Part shown: one piece after another, positions 42,307 through 50,355 of the stretch
How positions within the stretch are numbered: position 1 is the first letter of the stretch
Layout of the letters: the number at the start of each line of letters is the position of its first letter
NCBI GenBank assembly: GCA_028280945.1
Contig: JANQKV010000066.1
Span: forward strand, 1-50,716
Direction of reading: 5' to 3'
Length of the DNA stretch: 50,716 bases
Source: Opitutaceae bacterium
GTDB lineage: Bacteria; Verrucomicrobiota; Verrucomicrobiia; Opitutales; Opitutaceae
Made by a program: the position numbers and the translations under genes
Notes under the pieces: generated by a model
Seen by the model: only the letters and a program-made list of their open reading frames with translations
Told to the model about the DNA's origin: nothing
Database searches by the model: none

Positions 42307-43519
42307 ACTGGTTTTCGTGAATCGCGTTTGTTGGCCATCCGAAGAGGCAACCGCGCAGCTACTCAGGGATCTGCTGGAAGGGCTCTCCAAGCGTGGATGG
42401 GATTGCCACATCGTAACTGCCACGGCGGGCATAGCGGACTACACCAGTCCCGATGGAGGAAGCATTCGTATTCATCGATTGAGTTCCGGTGATTCGCTCC
42501 GCCCCAAAGGGCTCATCGGTAAGGCGCTCGGTTACCGCCATTTTGCCCGAGCCACGCGAAGGTTTCTGGATACGTTCCTGGAATCTGGTGATTATCTGGT
42601 CGCGATGACGGATCCTCCGCTGATCGGCCGCGATGTGGCAACGATCGCAAAACGCCGCGGGGTAAACCTGTGGCATTGGACCCAAGATGTTTATCCGGAA
42701 GTGGCAATGGCGTTGGCGCCTAACCCGCTGGTTCGTGGATTGCTTGGTCGATTCCGCAAACCGCGAAACCAAGCATGGCGAGAGGCCTCAAGAATAGTAA
42801 CGATTGGAGAGGACATGGCGTCTTTGATCAAACAGCAGGTTGGACAAGACACGCCTGTAAGCATTGTTCCCAACTGGTATCCCCAGTCGCGAGAAGACAT
42901 TGAAACTCGAGACTATCGTCACTCATGGGGGATCGCCGAAAATTGTCTTCTCGTGATGTATGCGGGAAACCTCGGTCGCGCTCACGCTTTGACGCCGCTC
43001 CTTGAACTTGCCCGGCGGAAACGCGATACCCCAAGAATCCACTTCATATTCGTCGGCGACGGAGCTCAACGAGCATCTCTTGAGAAGACTGTGGCTGATG
43101 AGAACCTTGGCAACGTAAGCTTCCACCCCGCGGTCCCGCGTGAGGCACTCGACAGCTTGCTTGAAGCGGCGGACATCCACGTCGTCAGCATGAGAACCGC
43201 GTGCCGGGGTACCGTGCTGCCGAGTAAATTCTACGGAGTGATGGCGGCCCACCGGCCATGTATTTTCATCGGACCAACTGAAAGTGATCTTGCCAAGACG
43301 ATCGTCCAACAGGAACTCGGCATCGCCTGTTCGCCGGGCAATATTGCTGAAGCCGTCCGTTTTCTCGATGAGCTGGTGACAAGGCCAGAGGCCAGAAACT
43401 CGGCTAAAACACGGGTAAAAGTGTTTAATGACACCCTGCCCAAAGCCGAAGATGCCGCGGTGGCCTGGCACCAACTCTTGCAAGCCGAGAGCGGCAGTCC
43501 TAGCAAAACGACCCCATGA
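42299..43519 (+). CDS. Glycosyltransferase family 4 (WcaI/WbuB-like)
   Basis: A 406-residue GT-B enzyme. RLVFVNRVCWPSEEATAQLLRDLLEGLSKRGW fits the WcaI/WbuB entry. NLWHWTQDVYPEVAMAL near residue 123 and TVLPSKFYGVMAAHRPCIFIG near 315 are the subgroup's acceptor and donor motifs. The ATG at 42299 overlaps the previous stop (ATGACTAG). These enzymes often add the second sugar after the initiating transferase, and here it is directly followed by one. Confidence 0.9.
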   Translation: MTRLVFVNRVCWPSEEATAQLLRDLLEGLSKRGWDCHIVTATAGIADYTSPDGGSIRIHRLSSGDSLRPKGLIGKALGYRHFARATRRFLDTFLESGDYLVAMTDPPLIGRDVATIAKRRGVNLWHWTQDVYPEVAMALAPNPLVRGLLGRFRKPRNQAWREASRIVTIGEDMASLIKQQVGQDTPVSIVPNWYPQSREDIETRDYRHSWGIAENCLLVMYAGNLGRAHALTPLLELARRKRDTPRIHFIFVGDGAQRASLEKTVADENLGNVSFHPAVPREALDSLLEAADIHVVSMRTACRGTVLPSKFYGVMAAHRPCIFIGPTESDLAKTIVQQELGIACSPGNIAEAVRFLDELVTRPEARNSAKTRVKVFNDTLPKAEDAAVAWHQLLQAESGSPSKTTP

Positions 43520-44919
43520 GCCCCTACATCAAGCCACGCCGCACTCAGAGCCTGATTCTACTGGCTTTGGACATTGTGGTGATGGTGGGAAGCTTCAACA
43601 CCTTGCAGTGGCTGCGGGGAGTTTCGGCCTACGGCTCTTGGATCATCGAGCCATTGATTGCGCCAATCTTCGTCACGATTGCAGCGATCTACCTGATCGA
43701 TGGTTATCGCTCCCGCACGGAAATGATGGGCGCCGACTACACCTCGCAGCACTTTGTGGCCATTGCGATAGCTGCTTTGCTGACCCTGTTGATGACCTTT
43801 GTATTCAATACTGACGGCACTCCTTTGGAACAAAGTCGTGGTGTGATCATGGTCAGCTTTATCACGATAGGCTTCGTAACGTTGAGTTATCGGCGATCAA
43901 TCCACCGCCTGAGCGACCAAAACCGCTCCACACGATTCTTTTTGTTCATCGGAGATCGAGACTCCTGCCGCAGCTTTCGCGAGGTCTGCGAGCAAAATGG
44001 AATTCATCAGCGTGTGATCTGTGCGGTGACAGGTGAAACTACTCAACCTCCGATCGAACTCGGTAATGAAGATTTGTTCAAAGACTACCAAAGTGTCGTT
44101 GATGAAATCAGAGACGGAACACTTTTGGTGGAAGCGGTTGTCATCAAAGAGTCCGCCGGCGCGGTTCGGGACTTTCTAGCCGATGACCTTACCGAACTTT
44201 ATTTCCGGGGAGTGCCAACCTTTACCTTGGAGTTGTTTTTCGAGACCTATTGGAGAAAAATTCCTCTCTACCGAATTAACCACACTTGGCTGTTTCAGGA
44301 AGGTTTCGAAATTGCCCGGACCCCGGTTTTCGCGAGAGCCAAACGGATCGTGGATATCACTTTGTCGACCATTGGGCTCATGGTTTTCGCACCATTTTTG
44401 GCGCTTGCAGCCGTCGCCATCAAACTAACCGATCCGGGCCCCATTTTGTTTCGTCAAACTCGAATCGGACGAAATCGTGAACCCTTCAGTATCCTGAAAC
44501 TGCGGAGTATGCGGACCACTCTTCCTGCTGACACCACTTCGGGAGATTCACGTTACACCCAAGAAAATGATCCCCGAATCACCCGGGTAGGACAAATTCT
44601 GCGCAAATCCCGGTTGGATGAGGTCCCGCAATTATGGAATGTAATAAGAGGTGAGATGAGTCTGATAGGACCTCGTGCCGAATGGGACGAACTCGTCGAA
44701 GACTACCAAGCCGAGATTCCTTGCTACCACTTTCGCCACTTGGTTCGCCCTGGAGTCACGGGTTGGGCCCAGATAAACTACCCCTACGGTGCGAGTATTG
44801 ATGACACCCTGCGCAAACTTGAATATGACCTATATTACATCCGTCACTTCTCGTTCGTGATGGATGCGGCCATCGTCTTACGAACTGTGCATCTGATGCT
44901 TTTTGGGAAAGGCCGCTAA
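43516..44919 (+). CDS. Polyprenyl-phosphate sugar-1-phosphate transferase (initiating; EpsB_2/WbaP-like)
   Basis: A 467-residue polytopic phosphoglycosyltransferase. Four hydrophobic segments (about residues 13-30, 45-65, 84-102, 112-130) and a degenerate nucleotide-binding middle lead to the catalytic core from about 275: [64 protein letters not shown] and [10 protein letters not shown]. The tail INYPYGAS...[11 protein letters not shown] resembles the group linked to PEP-CTERM/EPS systems. It transfers a sugar phosphate to undecaprenyl phosphate and so starts chain synthesis. It is the last gene in the glycan run. Confidence 0.93.
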   Translation: MSPYIKPRRTQSLILLALDIVVMVGSFNTLQWLRGVSAYGSWIIEPLIAPIFVTIAAIYLIDGYRSRTEMMGADYTSQHFVAIAIAALLTLLMTFVFNTDGTPLEQSRGVIMVSFITIGFVTLSYRRSIHRLSDQNRSTRFFLFIGDRDSCRSFREVCEQNGIHQRVICAVTGETTQPPIELGNEDLFKDYQSVVDEIRDGTLLVEAVVIKESAGAVRDFLADDLTELYFRGVPTFTLELFFETYWRKIPLYRINHTWLFQEGFEIARTPVFARAKRIVDITLSTIGLMVFAPFLALAAVAIKLTDPGPILFRQTRIGRNREPFSILKLRSMRTTLPADTTSGDSRYTQENDPRITRVGQILRKSRLDEVPQLWNVIRGEMSLIGPRAEWDELVEDYQAEIPCYHFRHLVRPGVTGWAQINYPYGASIDDTLRKLEYDLYYIRHFSFVMDAAIVLRTVHLMLFGKGR

Positions 44920-44928
44920 CTACTCTCC

Positions 44929-46329
44929 ATGCCAAAAATCAAACAATTCGATTTCATCGCTGTCGGGGGTGGCAGCGCCGGTTTCAACGCAGCCCGCACG
45001 GCAGCGGACCTGGGAAAGAAAGTCGCCATCGTCGACGGAGCCAAGGAGCTTGGAGGGCTCTGCATCCTTCGTGGATGTATGCCTTCCAAGACGCTGCTTT
45101 ATTCCACCGACGTCCTTCATCTGGCCCAGCACGGCAAACTATTCGGTCTTAAAATCCCCCATGCGGCGGCGGACATGAGAGAGCTTCACCGGCGCAAAAA
45201 GACGATCATCGGCGAGTTCGCTGATTACCGCCGCCAAGCGATGGAATCGGGCCGCTATGCCATCTACCGAGCACACGCAAAGTTCATCGATCCGCACACC
45301 ATCCAGCTCAGCAGCGGCGAGAAACTTCAAGGAAAGAGGTTTATCATATCGACAGGCTCGCAAGTTTCAGTTCCACCGATTCCAGGACTGGCAGAAACTC
45401 CGTTCTGGACCTCCGATGATGTGCTCGATCTGGATCATATCCCATCCAGTGTGATTGTGCTAGGAGGCGGCATTGTGGCCTGTGAGCTCAGTCAGTTCCT
45501 GCGCCGAATCGGGTCGCGGGTGGTACTGATTCAACGTAGTCCCAACATCCTCAAGGACCATTCGCCAGCCGCATCCGAGGTCGTTCAACAGGCATTCCGC
45601 GATGAGGGAATCGACCTGCACACTGATACCAAGGTCGAACAAATCAAAAAGACCAAATCGGGGGTCTCTGTGCGATTCCGGAGTGGAGACCGGACAATTA
45701 CGCGATCGGCCAAACACTTGTTCAATGCCCTCGGTCGCGAACCCAATACCGCTGGCCTTGATCTGGCCGCGGCTGGAGTGACTACGACAGCGGGAGGAAG
45801 GGTGAAAACCAACCGCTGGCAGCAAACCAGTGTTTCACATATCTACGCCGGCGGAGACGTGGCGGGACCGCACGACATCGTTCACCTCGCCGTCGCCCAA
45901 GGTGAGCTCGCTGCACGCCACGCATTTGGGATAAAGCGCATCAAACCCATCAACCACGATCTGCTTTTGAACGTTGTCTTCACCGATCCGCCACTGGCAT
46001 CCATCGGCCGCCAAGAAGCTGAGCTGGGAGTGGCTGGAAAAGACTACCTTGTAGCGGACTACCCCTTCGATGACCACGGAAAGTCCATCCTGATGGAGGC
46101 AAAAAGGGGTTACGTGAAGGTTATAGCTGAGCCGAAGAAGGGACGCATCCTCGGTGCCGAAATCGTCGGCCCCCAAGCGGGCGAGCTTATCCACTGTTTC
46201 AGCGGTCCGCTGGCGATGCGCGCGACGGTTTTCGACCTGCTTAAAGCACCTTGGTATCACCCCACCCTGGCCGAAATACTGACCTATCCGCTGGAAACGA
46301 TCGCTGATGAAGTAACCCAAAAATCGTGA
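44929..46329 (+). CDS. Pyridine nucleotide-disulfide oxidoreductase (dihydrolipoyl dehydrogenase/mercuric reductase-like)
   Basis: A 466-residue FAD enzyme. FAD motif AVGGGSAGFNAARTAADLGKK (residues 11-31), the redox-active pair GGLCILRGCMPSK (Cys45 and Cys50), a second NAD(P) motif VIVLGGGIVACELSQFLRRIG near 180, the AGGDVAGPHDIVHLA FAD motif near 305, and a C-terminal WYHPTLAEIL with the His-x-x-x-Glu of the dimer-interface active site. No 2-oxoacid dehydrogenase genes adjoin it and the N-terminal metal-binding domain of mercuric reductase is absent, so the substrate is open. It starts 9 nt after the glycan locus and could share its transcript. Confidence 0.87.
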   Translation: MPKIKQFDFIAVGGGSAGFNAARTAADLGKKVAIVDGAKELGGLCILRGCMPSKTLLYSTDVLHLAQHGKLFGLKIPHAAADMRELHRRKKTIIGEFADYRRQAMESGRYAIYRAHAKFIDPHTIQLSSGEKLQGKRFIISTGSQVSVPPIPGLAETPFWTSDDVLDLDHIPSSVIVLGGGIVACELSQFLRRIGSRVVLIQRSPNILKDHSPAASEVVQQAFRDEGIDLHTDTKVEQIKKTKSGVSVRFRSGDRTITRSAKHLFNALGREPNTAGLDLAAAGVTTTAGGRVKTNRWQQTSVSHIYAGGDVAGPHDIVHLAVAQGELAARHAFGIKRIKPINHDLLLNVVFTDPPLASIGRQEAELGVAGKDYLVADYPFDDHGKSILMEAKRGYVKVIAEPKKGRILGAEIVGPQAGELIHCFSGPLAMRATVFDLLKAPWYHPTLAEILTYPLETIADEVTQKS

Positions 46330-46330
46330 T

Positions 46331-46378
46331 TCGAGCCAACGGCCTTCATTGGTTTCTAAGTCTTCGTAGCATTTTTTT
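46331..46378 (+). terminator. Weak hairpin and T7 run after the oxidoreductase gene
   Basis: GAGCCAA (46333-46339) can pair with TTGGTTT (46349-46355) across a 9-nt loop. A run of seven T begins at 46372, about 17 nt below the stem, further than in a standard terminator. It could close the long glycan transcript; support is weak. Confidence 0.25.
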
Positions 46379-46519
46379 GCGGCCCATTGCCCCGAGGAGA
46401 TTGAAATTCTGAACTACTTGATCTCCGAATTCGGATATAATGCCGGCAACCTCTCCAGCACGTTCTTACACGTAGTCACGGAATGTGGTGATTATCTTCT
46501 GGCACCAACCCACAACTAA
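46370..46519 (+). pseudogene. Small unassigned reading frame, possibly a gene remnant
   Basis: A plus-strand frame is open from just after a TAG at 46367-46369 to a TAA at 46517-46519, overlapping the 3' end of hisA by 4 nt. It encodes 49 residues that look protein-like (EEIEILNYLISEFGYN, then STFLHVVTECGDYLLAPTHN) with codon use like the neighbours, but there is no ATG or GTG start; a TTG at 46418 is the best candidate. It may be a decayed C-terminal fragment, a small gene with a rare start, or chance. I recognise no family. Confidence 0.3.
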
Positions 46520-47253
46520 CCAGCCTGGGGTCCGCAGACTTTAAGCAGATCTGGAACGGTTACCCGTTGTTCGTAAATCGCTTTCCCCACGATGACGCCG
46601 CTCAAATTTGGGCGGCGTTTTTCTATGGCCGCCAACGCCACGACATCTTCACGGCAACTCACTCCTCCACTGGCGATGATTTGGGCTTTTACACATTCTG
46701 CCATTGTCTCCTGGGCCGAGAGATTCGGACCTGTCAGCATGCCATCCGTGCCAATATCGGTGTAGATGATCGTCCTCACTCCCATCTCATCCATGCGCTG
46801 AGCGAGCTGAGTGGCGGACAAATCGACAGTGTCGACCCACCCCTTGACAGCAACCTTGCCATCCTTCGCATCGATCCCCACGGCAATTTGGTCTCCGAAT
46901 TCACGCACCAAAGACTCCACCAAACCGGGATCCTCGGCGGCCTTGGTGCCAATCACAACCCTTGCAACACCCAGACTCAACGTCTCCTCCACAATCTGTG
47001 AACTTCTCTGCCCCCCGCCCAGCTGCACTTTCATACCTACTGCAACAATGGATTTGATGGTTTCCCGATTCCGTGGGATTCCCTCAAATGCTCCATCCAA
47101 GTCAACCACGTGGACCCACTCGCTGCCCTGCTCGCGGAATCTTTCGGCCACGGCAGCGGGATGCGAATCGTAAACCGTTTCTTGATCGGCACGACCTTGA
47201 AGCAGGCGAACGGCTTGTCCGTTCTTGATATCAATGGCTGGATAAATCGTCAT
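46516..47253 (-). CDS. hisA: Phosphoribosylformimino-AICAR ribotide isomerase HisA
   Basis: A 245-residue TIM barrel for the fourth step of histidine synthesis (ProFAR to PRFAR). Seen: MTIYPAIDIKNGQAVRLLQG with catalytic Asp8, VVDLDGAFEG near residue 49, VQLGGGQRS phosphate loop near 76, VGIDAKDGKVAVKGW with Asp128, and IYTDIGTDGML near 163. ATG at 47253 gives the normal N-terminus; 7 more codons upstream are possible but untypical. No other his genes are adjacent. It diverges from the M42 peptidase across 68 bp containing a perfect inverted repeat. Confidence 0.96.
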   Translation of the reverse strand: MTIYPAIDIKNGQAVRLLQGRADQETVYDSHPAAVAERFREQGSEWVHVVDLDGAFEGIPRNRETIKSIVAVGMKVQLGGGQRSSQIVEETLSLGVARVVIGTKAAEDPGLVESLVREFGDQIAVGIDAKDGKVAVKGWVDTVDLSATQLAQRMDEMGVRTIIYTDIGTDGMLTGPNLSAQETMAECVKAQIIASGGVSCREDVVALAAIEKRRPNLSGVIVGKAIYEQRVTVPDLLKVCGPQAG

Positions 47254-47268
47254 GGTTGCGAGTGCGAA

Positions 47269-47294
47269 GGACAACTCCCCGATTTGAGTTGTCC
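47269..47294. repeat. Perfect 9-bp inverted repeat between hisA and the M42 gene
   Basis: GGACAACTC (47269-47277) and GAGTTGTCC (47286-47294) are exact reverse complements with an 8-nt spacer; the arm centres are 17 bp apart. It lies in the 68-bp divergent promoter region, 16 nt from the hisA ATG and 27 nt from the peptidase ATG. It could be an operator or a leader hairpin in either transcript. Confidence 0.55.
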
Positions 47295-47321
47295 GCTCAA
47301 GCGAATTGCGAACCGAATCCC

Positions 47322-48401
47322 ATGCCTCGAAAATCTGTTTCCGCTCCTACCTTCCTGACCGACCTGCTCGGCGCTCACTCGCCTTCCGGCGACGAATTCG
47401 AAGCCCAAGCCGTATTTGACAACCACTTGTCGTCGGTGGCCGACGTTTACGAGAAAGATGCCCTGGGAAACCGGATTGCCCGGCTTAACCCGAATGGCAC
47501 CCCGACGCTCATGCTGGCGGGTCACCTTGACGAACTTGGTCTGCAAATCAGCTACGTGGATGATAGAGGTTACTTGTATTTTCAGATGCTCGGCGGTCAC
47601 GATCGCAGCATGATTTCCGGGCGCCGGGTAGTGATTCGCTCCACCAAACAAAAGTCGCGAGTCAGGGGCGTCACCGGCAAACGGGCAGTGCACCTCATGA
47701 ACCAGGAGGACCGTAAAAAGGTGCCGGAGCTCCATGAGATGTGGATTGATATCGGGGCCCGCTCCAAGGCCGAGGCACTCAAGCGTATCAACATCGGGGA
47801 TACCGCAACCTATGATCACGAATTCGAGTTGGTGCACGGCAGCGTGGGCACCGCCCGGGCGTTTGATAACAAAGTGGGAGCCTACATTGTCGGTGAAACG
47901 CTGATCCACTTGAAAAAAGCCAAGCGAAAACTCGCCGCGCAGGTGGTATCGGTCGGAACGGCCCAGGAGGAAGTCGGGGTCCGCGGGGCGACTACGTCGT
48001 CATATGCAATCAACCCACAGATCGCCATTGCCATCGACGTGGGCCATGCCACCGATCATCCCGATTGCGACAAACGGAAATTCGGCGATTTCACCCTAGG
48101 GGGAGGCCCGATGATTTGCCGAGGTCCCAACATCAACCCCCTAGTCTACAACCGTCTCGTAAAAGCTGCCGAAAAAGCCGACGTATCCTACCAGATCGAA
48201 GCGGATCCTCGTCCTACCGGCACCGATGGGAGAGCTATCCAGATGGCCCGAAAAGGCGTGGCGACGGGAGTCATCAGCGTGCCTCTCCGCTATATGCACA
48301 CTCCCAGTGAAATGATCGATCTCGCAGACGTGGAAGCCACGGTGCGATTACTGGTGGCCTTCGCCCAGTCGTTGAAAGCAAACGAGAGCTTTCACTTCTA
48401 G
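47322..48401 (+). CDS. M42 family metallo-aminopeptidase
   Basis: A 359-residue binuclear metal aminopeptidase of the FrvX/glutamyl aminopeptidase type. Metal ligands and catalytic residues are in place: AGHLDELG (His) near 65, a GAFDN-like RAFDNKVGAY (Asp) near 180, AQEEVGVRGA (Glu-Glu) near 214, AIDVGHATD (Asp) near 237, and a C-terminal RYMHTPSEM (His) near 323. The early TDLLGAHSPSGDEFEAQ is the usual start. It removes N-terminal residues from peptides in the cytosol. The ATG at 47322 is preferred to an upstream in-frame start at 47256 that would cross the inverted repeat. Confidence 0.93.
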   Translation: MPRKSVSAPTFLTDLLGAHSPSGDEFEAQAVFDNHLSSVADVYEKDALGNRIARLNPNGTPTLMLAGHLDELGLQISYVDDRGYLYFQMLGGHDRSMISGRRVVIRSTKQKSRVRGVTGKRAVHLMNQEDRKKVPELHEMWIDIGARSKAEALKRINIGDTATYDHEFELVHGSVGTARAFDNKVGAYIVGETLIHLKKAKRKLAAQVVSVGTAQEEVGVRGATTSSYAINPQIAIAIDVGHATDHPDCDKRKFGDFTLGGGPMICRGPNINPLVYNRLVKAAEKADVSYQIEADPRPTGTDGRAIQMARKGVATGVISVPLRYMHTPSEMIDLADVEATVRLLVAFAQSLKANESFHF

Positions 48402-48409
48402 TTCACGAC

Positions 48410-49108
48410 TCAGTCCGACTGCACGAATTCGCCGTCGCGCATCGGACGGATGAAGTCGCAACGCTTTGCGATCTCAGGATTATGGGTAACTAAGACAACG
48501 GCTTGGTCGTTTTCTCTCGCGATCTTGGTCAACAGATCAAAAACCAAATTGGAGTTCCTCTGATCCAGGTTGCCGGTGGGTTCGTCTGCCAAAATGACCG
48601 AGGGCTCATTGGCAAGAGCCCGGGCAATCGCAACGCGTTGTTGCTCTCCACCCGACAACTGAGTGCCCAAACGATGAGTTTTATCCCCCAAGCCAACTGA
48701 TTCGAGCAACCCGCGGGCCCGATCCTCCATTTCCGCCTGGGACATCTTCCCCGCCTTCCGCAACGGCATCATGACATTCTCAAGGGCGGTGAATTCCAGC
48801 ATCAAAAAGTGAAACTGAAAAACAAACCCCAGGTGTTTGTTTCGCGCTGCAGTGCGCGCCAGATCACTGCTGTTGGACATCAGTTCGCCATCCAACCAGA
48901 TCTTTCCGCCATCAGGCTGGTCGAGTAAGCCTAGCTGGTAGAGCAAAGTCGATTTGCCGCAGCCGGAAGGTCCCACAATCGCGTAAACATTGCCTCGCTT
49001 GGCCTCAAAGGTGACTCCACGCAAAACATGCACCCTGCCCTCGCCCTCGCCCAAAAAACGATGGAGATCCTCGCAGCGAATGACCACCTCACCTTTCGAT
49101 TCGCTCAC
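48410..49108 (-). CDS. ABC transporter ATPase, LolD-like
   Basis: A 232-residue ATPase of the MacB/LolD class. Walker [10 protein letters not shown] (46-54), [15 protein letters not shown] signature near 145, Walker [14 protein letters not shown] near 165, and H-loop [14 protein letters not shown] at 49108 is used; it overlaps the permease stop by 4 nt (GTGA). An in-frame ATG at 49234 lies inside the permease gene and would add a nonsense leader. It powers the adjacent permease, which lies immediately upstream on the minus strand. Confidence 0.92.
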   Translation of the reverse strand: MSESKGEVVIRCEDLHRFLGEGEGRVHVLRGVTFEAKRGNVYAIVGPSGCGKSTLLYQLGLLDQPDGGKIWLDGELMSNSSDLARTAARNKHLGFVFQFHFLMLEFTALENVMMPLRKAGKMSQAEMEDRARGLLESVGLGDKTHRLGTQLSGGEQQRVAIARALANEPSVILADEPTGNLDQRNSNLVFDLLTKIARENDQAVVLVTHNPEIAKRCDFIRPMRDGEFVQSD

Positions 49109-50346
49109 TGGGCAGTCCCCCGAATCACATCCCCCGGTTCCAAACGTGCCGCCCGACGGGCCGGCACGATGCTCGCAAGCATAACCATGATGGTGGCCGT
49201 AAGGACGGCCGAGATATAGTGCCAACCCGACCATGCCACGATGAACGTATCAGTGGCAAAGATGCCGGTAATGCGAACCGGAACATTGGATATTACGTAA
49301 GTTCCGGAAAGCCCCAACAGGCACCCCAGTATGGTGCCGATGAACAGAACGATACCTGCCTGCCATAGAAATATCTGCAGGACATCGTCTTGGGTATAAC
49401 CCATGGAACGCAGAATCGCGATGTCCTTGGTCTTTTCCATCACGATCATGGCCAAGGTGTTGAACATCGCCAGGCCTGCGATGAGAGTGAAAACGGATAC
49501 CGTGATCGCGCTGGAAATGCGCAAAGCTCGAAACACCTCGAGCCAGGTTTTCTCCCGCTCCTGCCAACTCGTAGCACTGTGGGCCAAGGTCTCCTCCATG
49601 AGGAAAGCATCCGCCGGGGCACGATTTGGTTCGATTAACCCAACTTGCAGAAACGAGGCTCCGGTTGTTTTTTTCAGCAATGAACGGGCCTCGCCCAGAT
49701 GGGTATAGATACGTTCCTTGTCGATGTCCGCCACGCCGGTCTCGTATATCGCCATGATCGTGTAGCGACGATTCTGTTCGCGAGTTTTTAACGTGATGGA
49801 ATCACCCGGATCGACCCGCAATCGCTCCGCCATAACCGAACCGATCATGATGCCCAGCGGCGACACCCGGTAGGCTGCGATGTCGCCCCGGATGATTTGA
49901 TGCTCCAGATCGGAGACCGCGATATGGTCGTCCAACTCAATGCCATAGAGCTTCACGACTTCCTCTTTGAAAGCGCTCTCGGCGGTAACCGAACCGGTGA
50001 CGACTTGAGACACAGCCGCTACATTGGCGAATGGTCTCAGCGCTTTGATCAAAAGATCGGGTTCGTCGATGCCTTCGATGTATTTCCGCTGGTCGCGTTG
50101 AAACACCATGCTGGATTCGTCCGGGTTGGCGAACATCGCGCCCATCGTGTCCTGGATCTTGTCCGCGATCCGGACCGCACCATTGGTCCCCAGAATGGTG
50201 CGAATGAAAAACTTCTCAAAACCACTGGTGGTGGCTTGGGTAATAACAAAGAGTCCCACCCCGAGCACGATGCAGGATAGGCTCATCAACATGGCCCGTT
50301 TTTTCGCCGTCAGGAACCGCAGAGCAATGAGGAAATTAGGCGACAT
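49105..50346 (-). CDS. ABC transporter permease, LolE/LolC-like
   Basis: A 413-residue MacB-superfamily permease. One N-terminal helix (about residues 18-40, AMLMSLSCIVLGVGLFVITQ) precedes a large periplasmic domain (about 45-270), then three C-terminal helices near 280-305, 330-355 and 380-400. NFLIALRFLTAKKRAMLMSLSCIVLGVG and the cytoplasmic KDIAILRSMGYTQDDVLQIFLWQ coupling region match lipoprotein-releasing permeases. Lol systems extract lipoproteins from the inner membrane, but the gene upstream encodes a membrane fusion protein, which Lol systems lack, so an export or efflux role is also likely. Confidence 0.88.
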   Translation of the reverse strand: MSPNFLIALRFLTAKKRAMLMSLSCIVLGVGLFVITQATTSGFEKFFIRTILGTNGAVRIADKIQDTMGAMFANPDESSMVFQRDQRKYIEGIDEPDLLIKALRPFANVAAVSQVVTGSVTAESAFKEEVVKLYGIELDDHIAVSDLEHQIIRGDIAAYRVSPLGIMIGSVMAERLRVDPGDSITLKTREQNRRYTIMAIYETGVADIDKERIYTHLGEARSLLKKTTGASFLQVGLIEPNRAPADAFLMEETLAHSATSWQEREKTWLEVFRALRISSAITVSVFTLIAGLAMFNTLAMIVMEKTKDIAILRSMGYTQDDVLQIFLWQAGIVLFIGTILGCLLGLSGTYVISNVPVRITGIFATDTFIVAWSGWHYISAVLTATIMVMLASIVPARRAARLEPGDVIRGTAQ

Positions 50347-50355
50347 ACGCCGGCT

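Noticed and set aside
46436-46441. TATAAT as a promoter -10 box after the palindrome near 46430
   Set aside because: No -35 box lies 16-18 bp upstream, and the sequence is within a coding-like frame; no plus-strand gene starts nearby.
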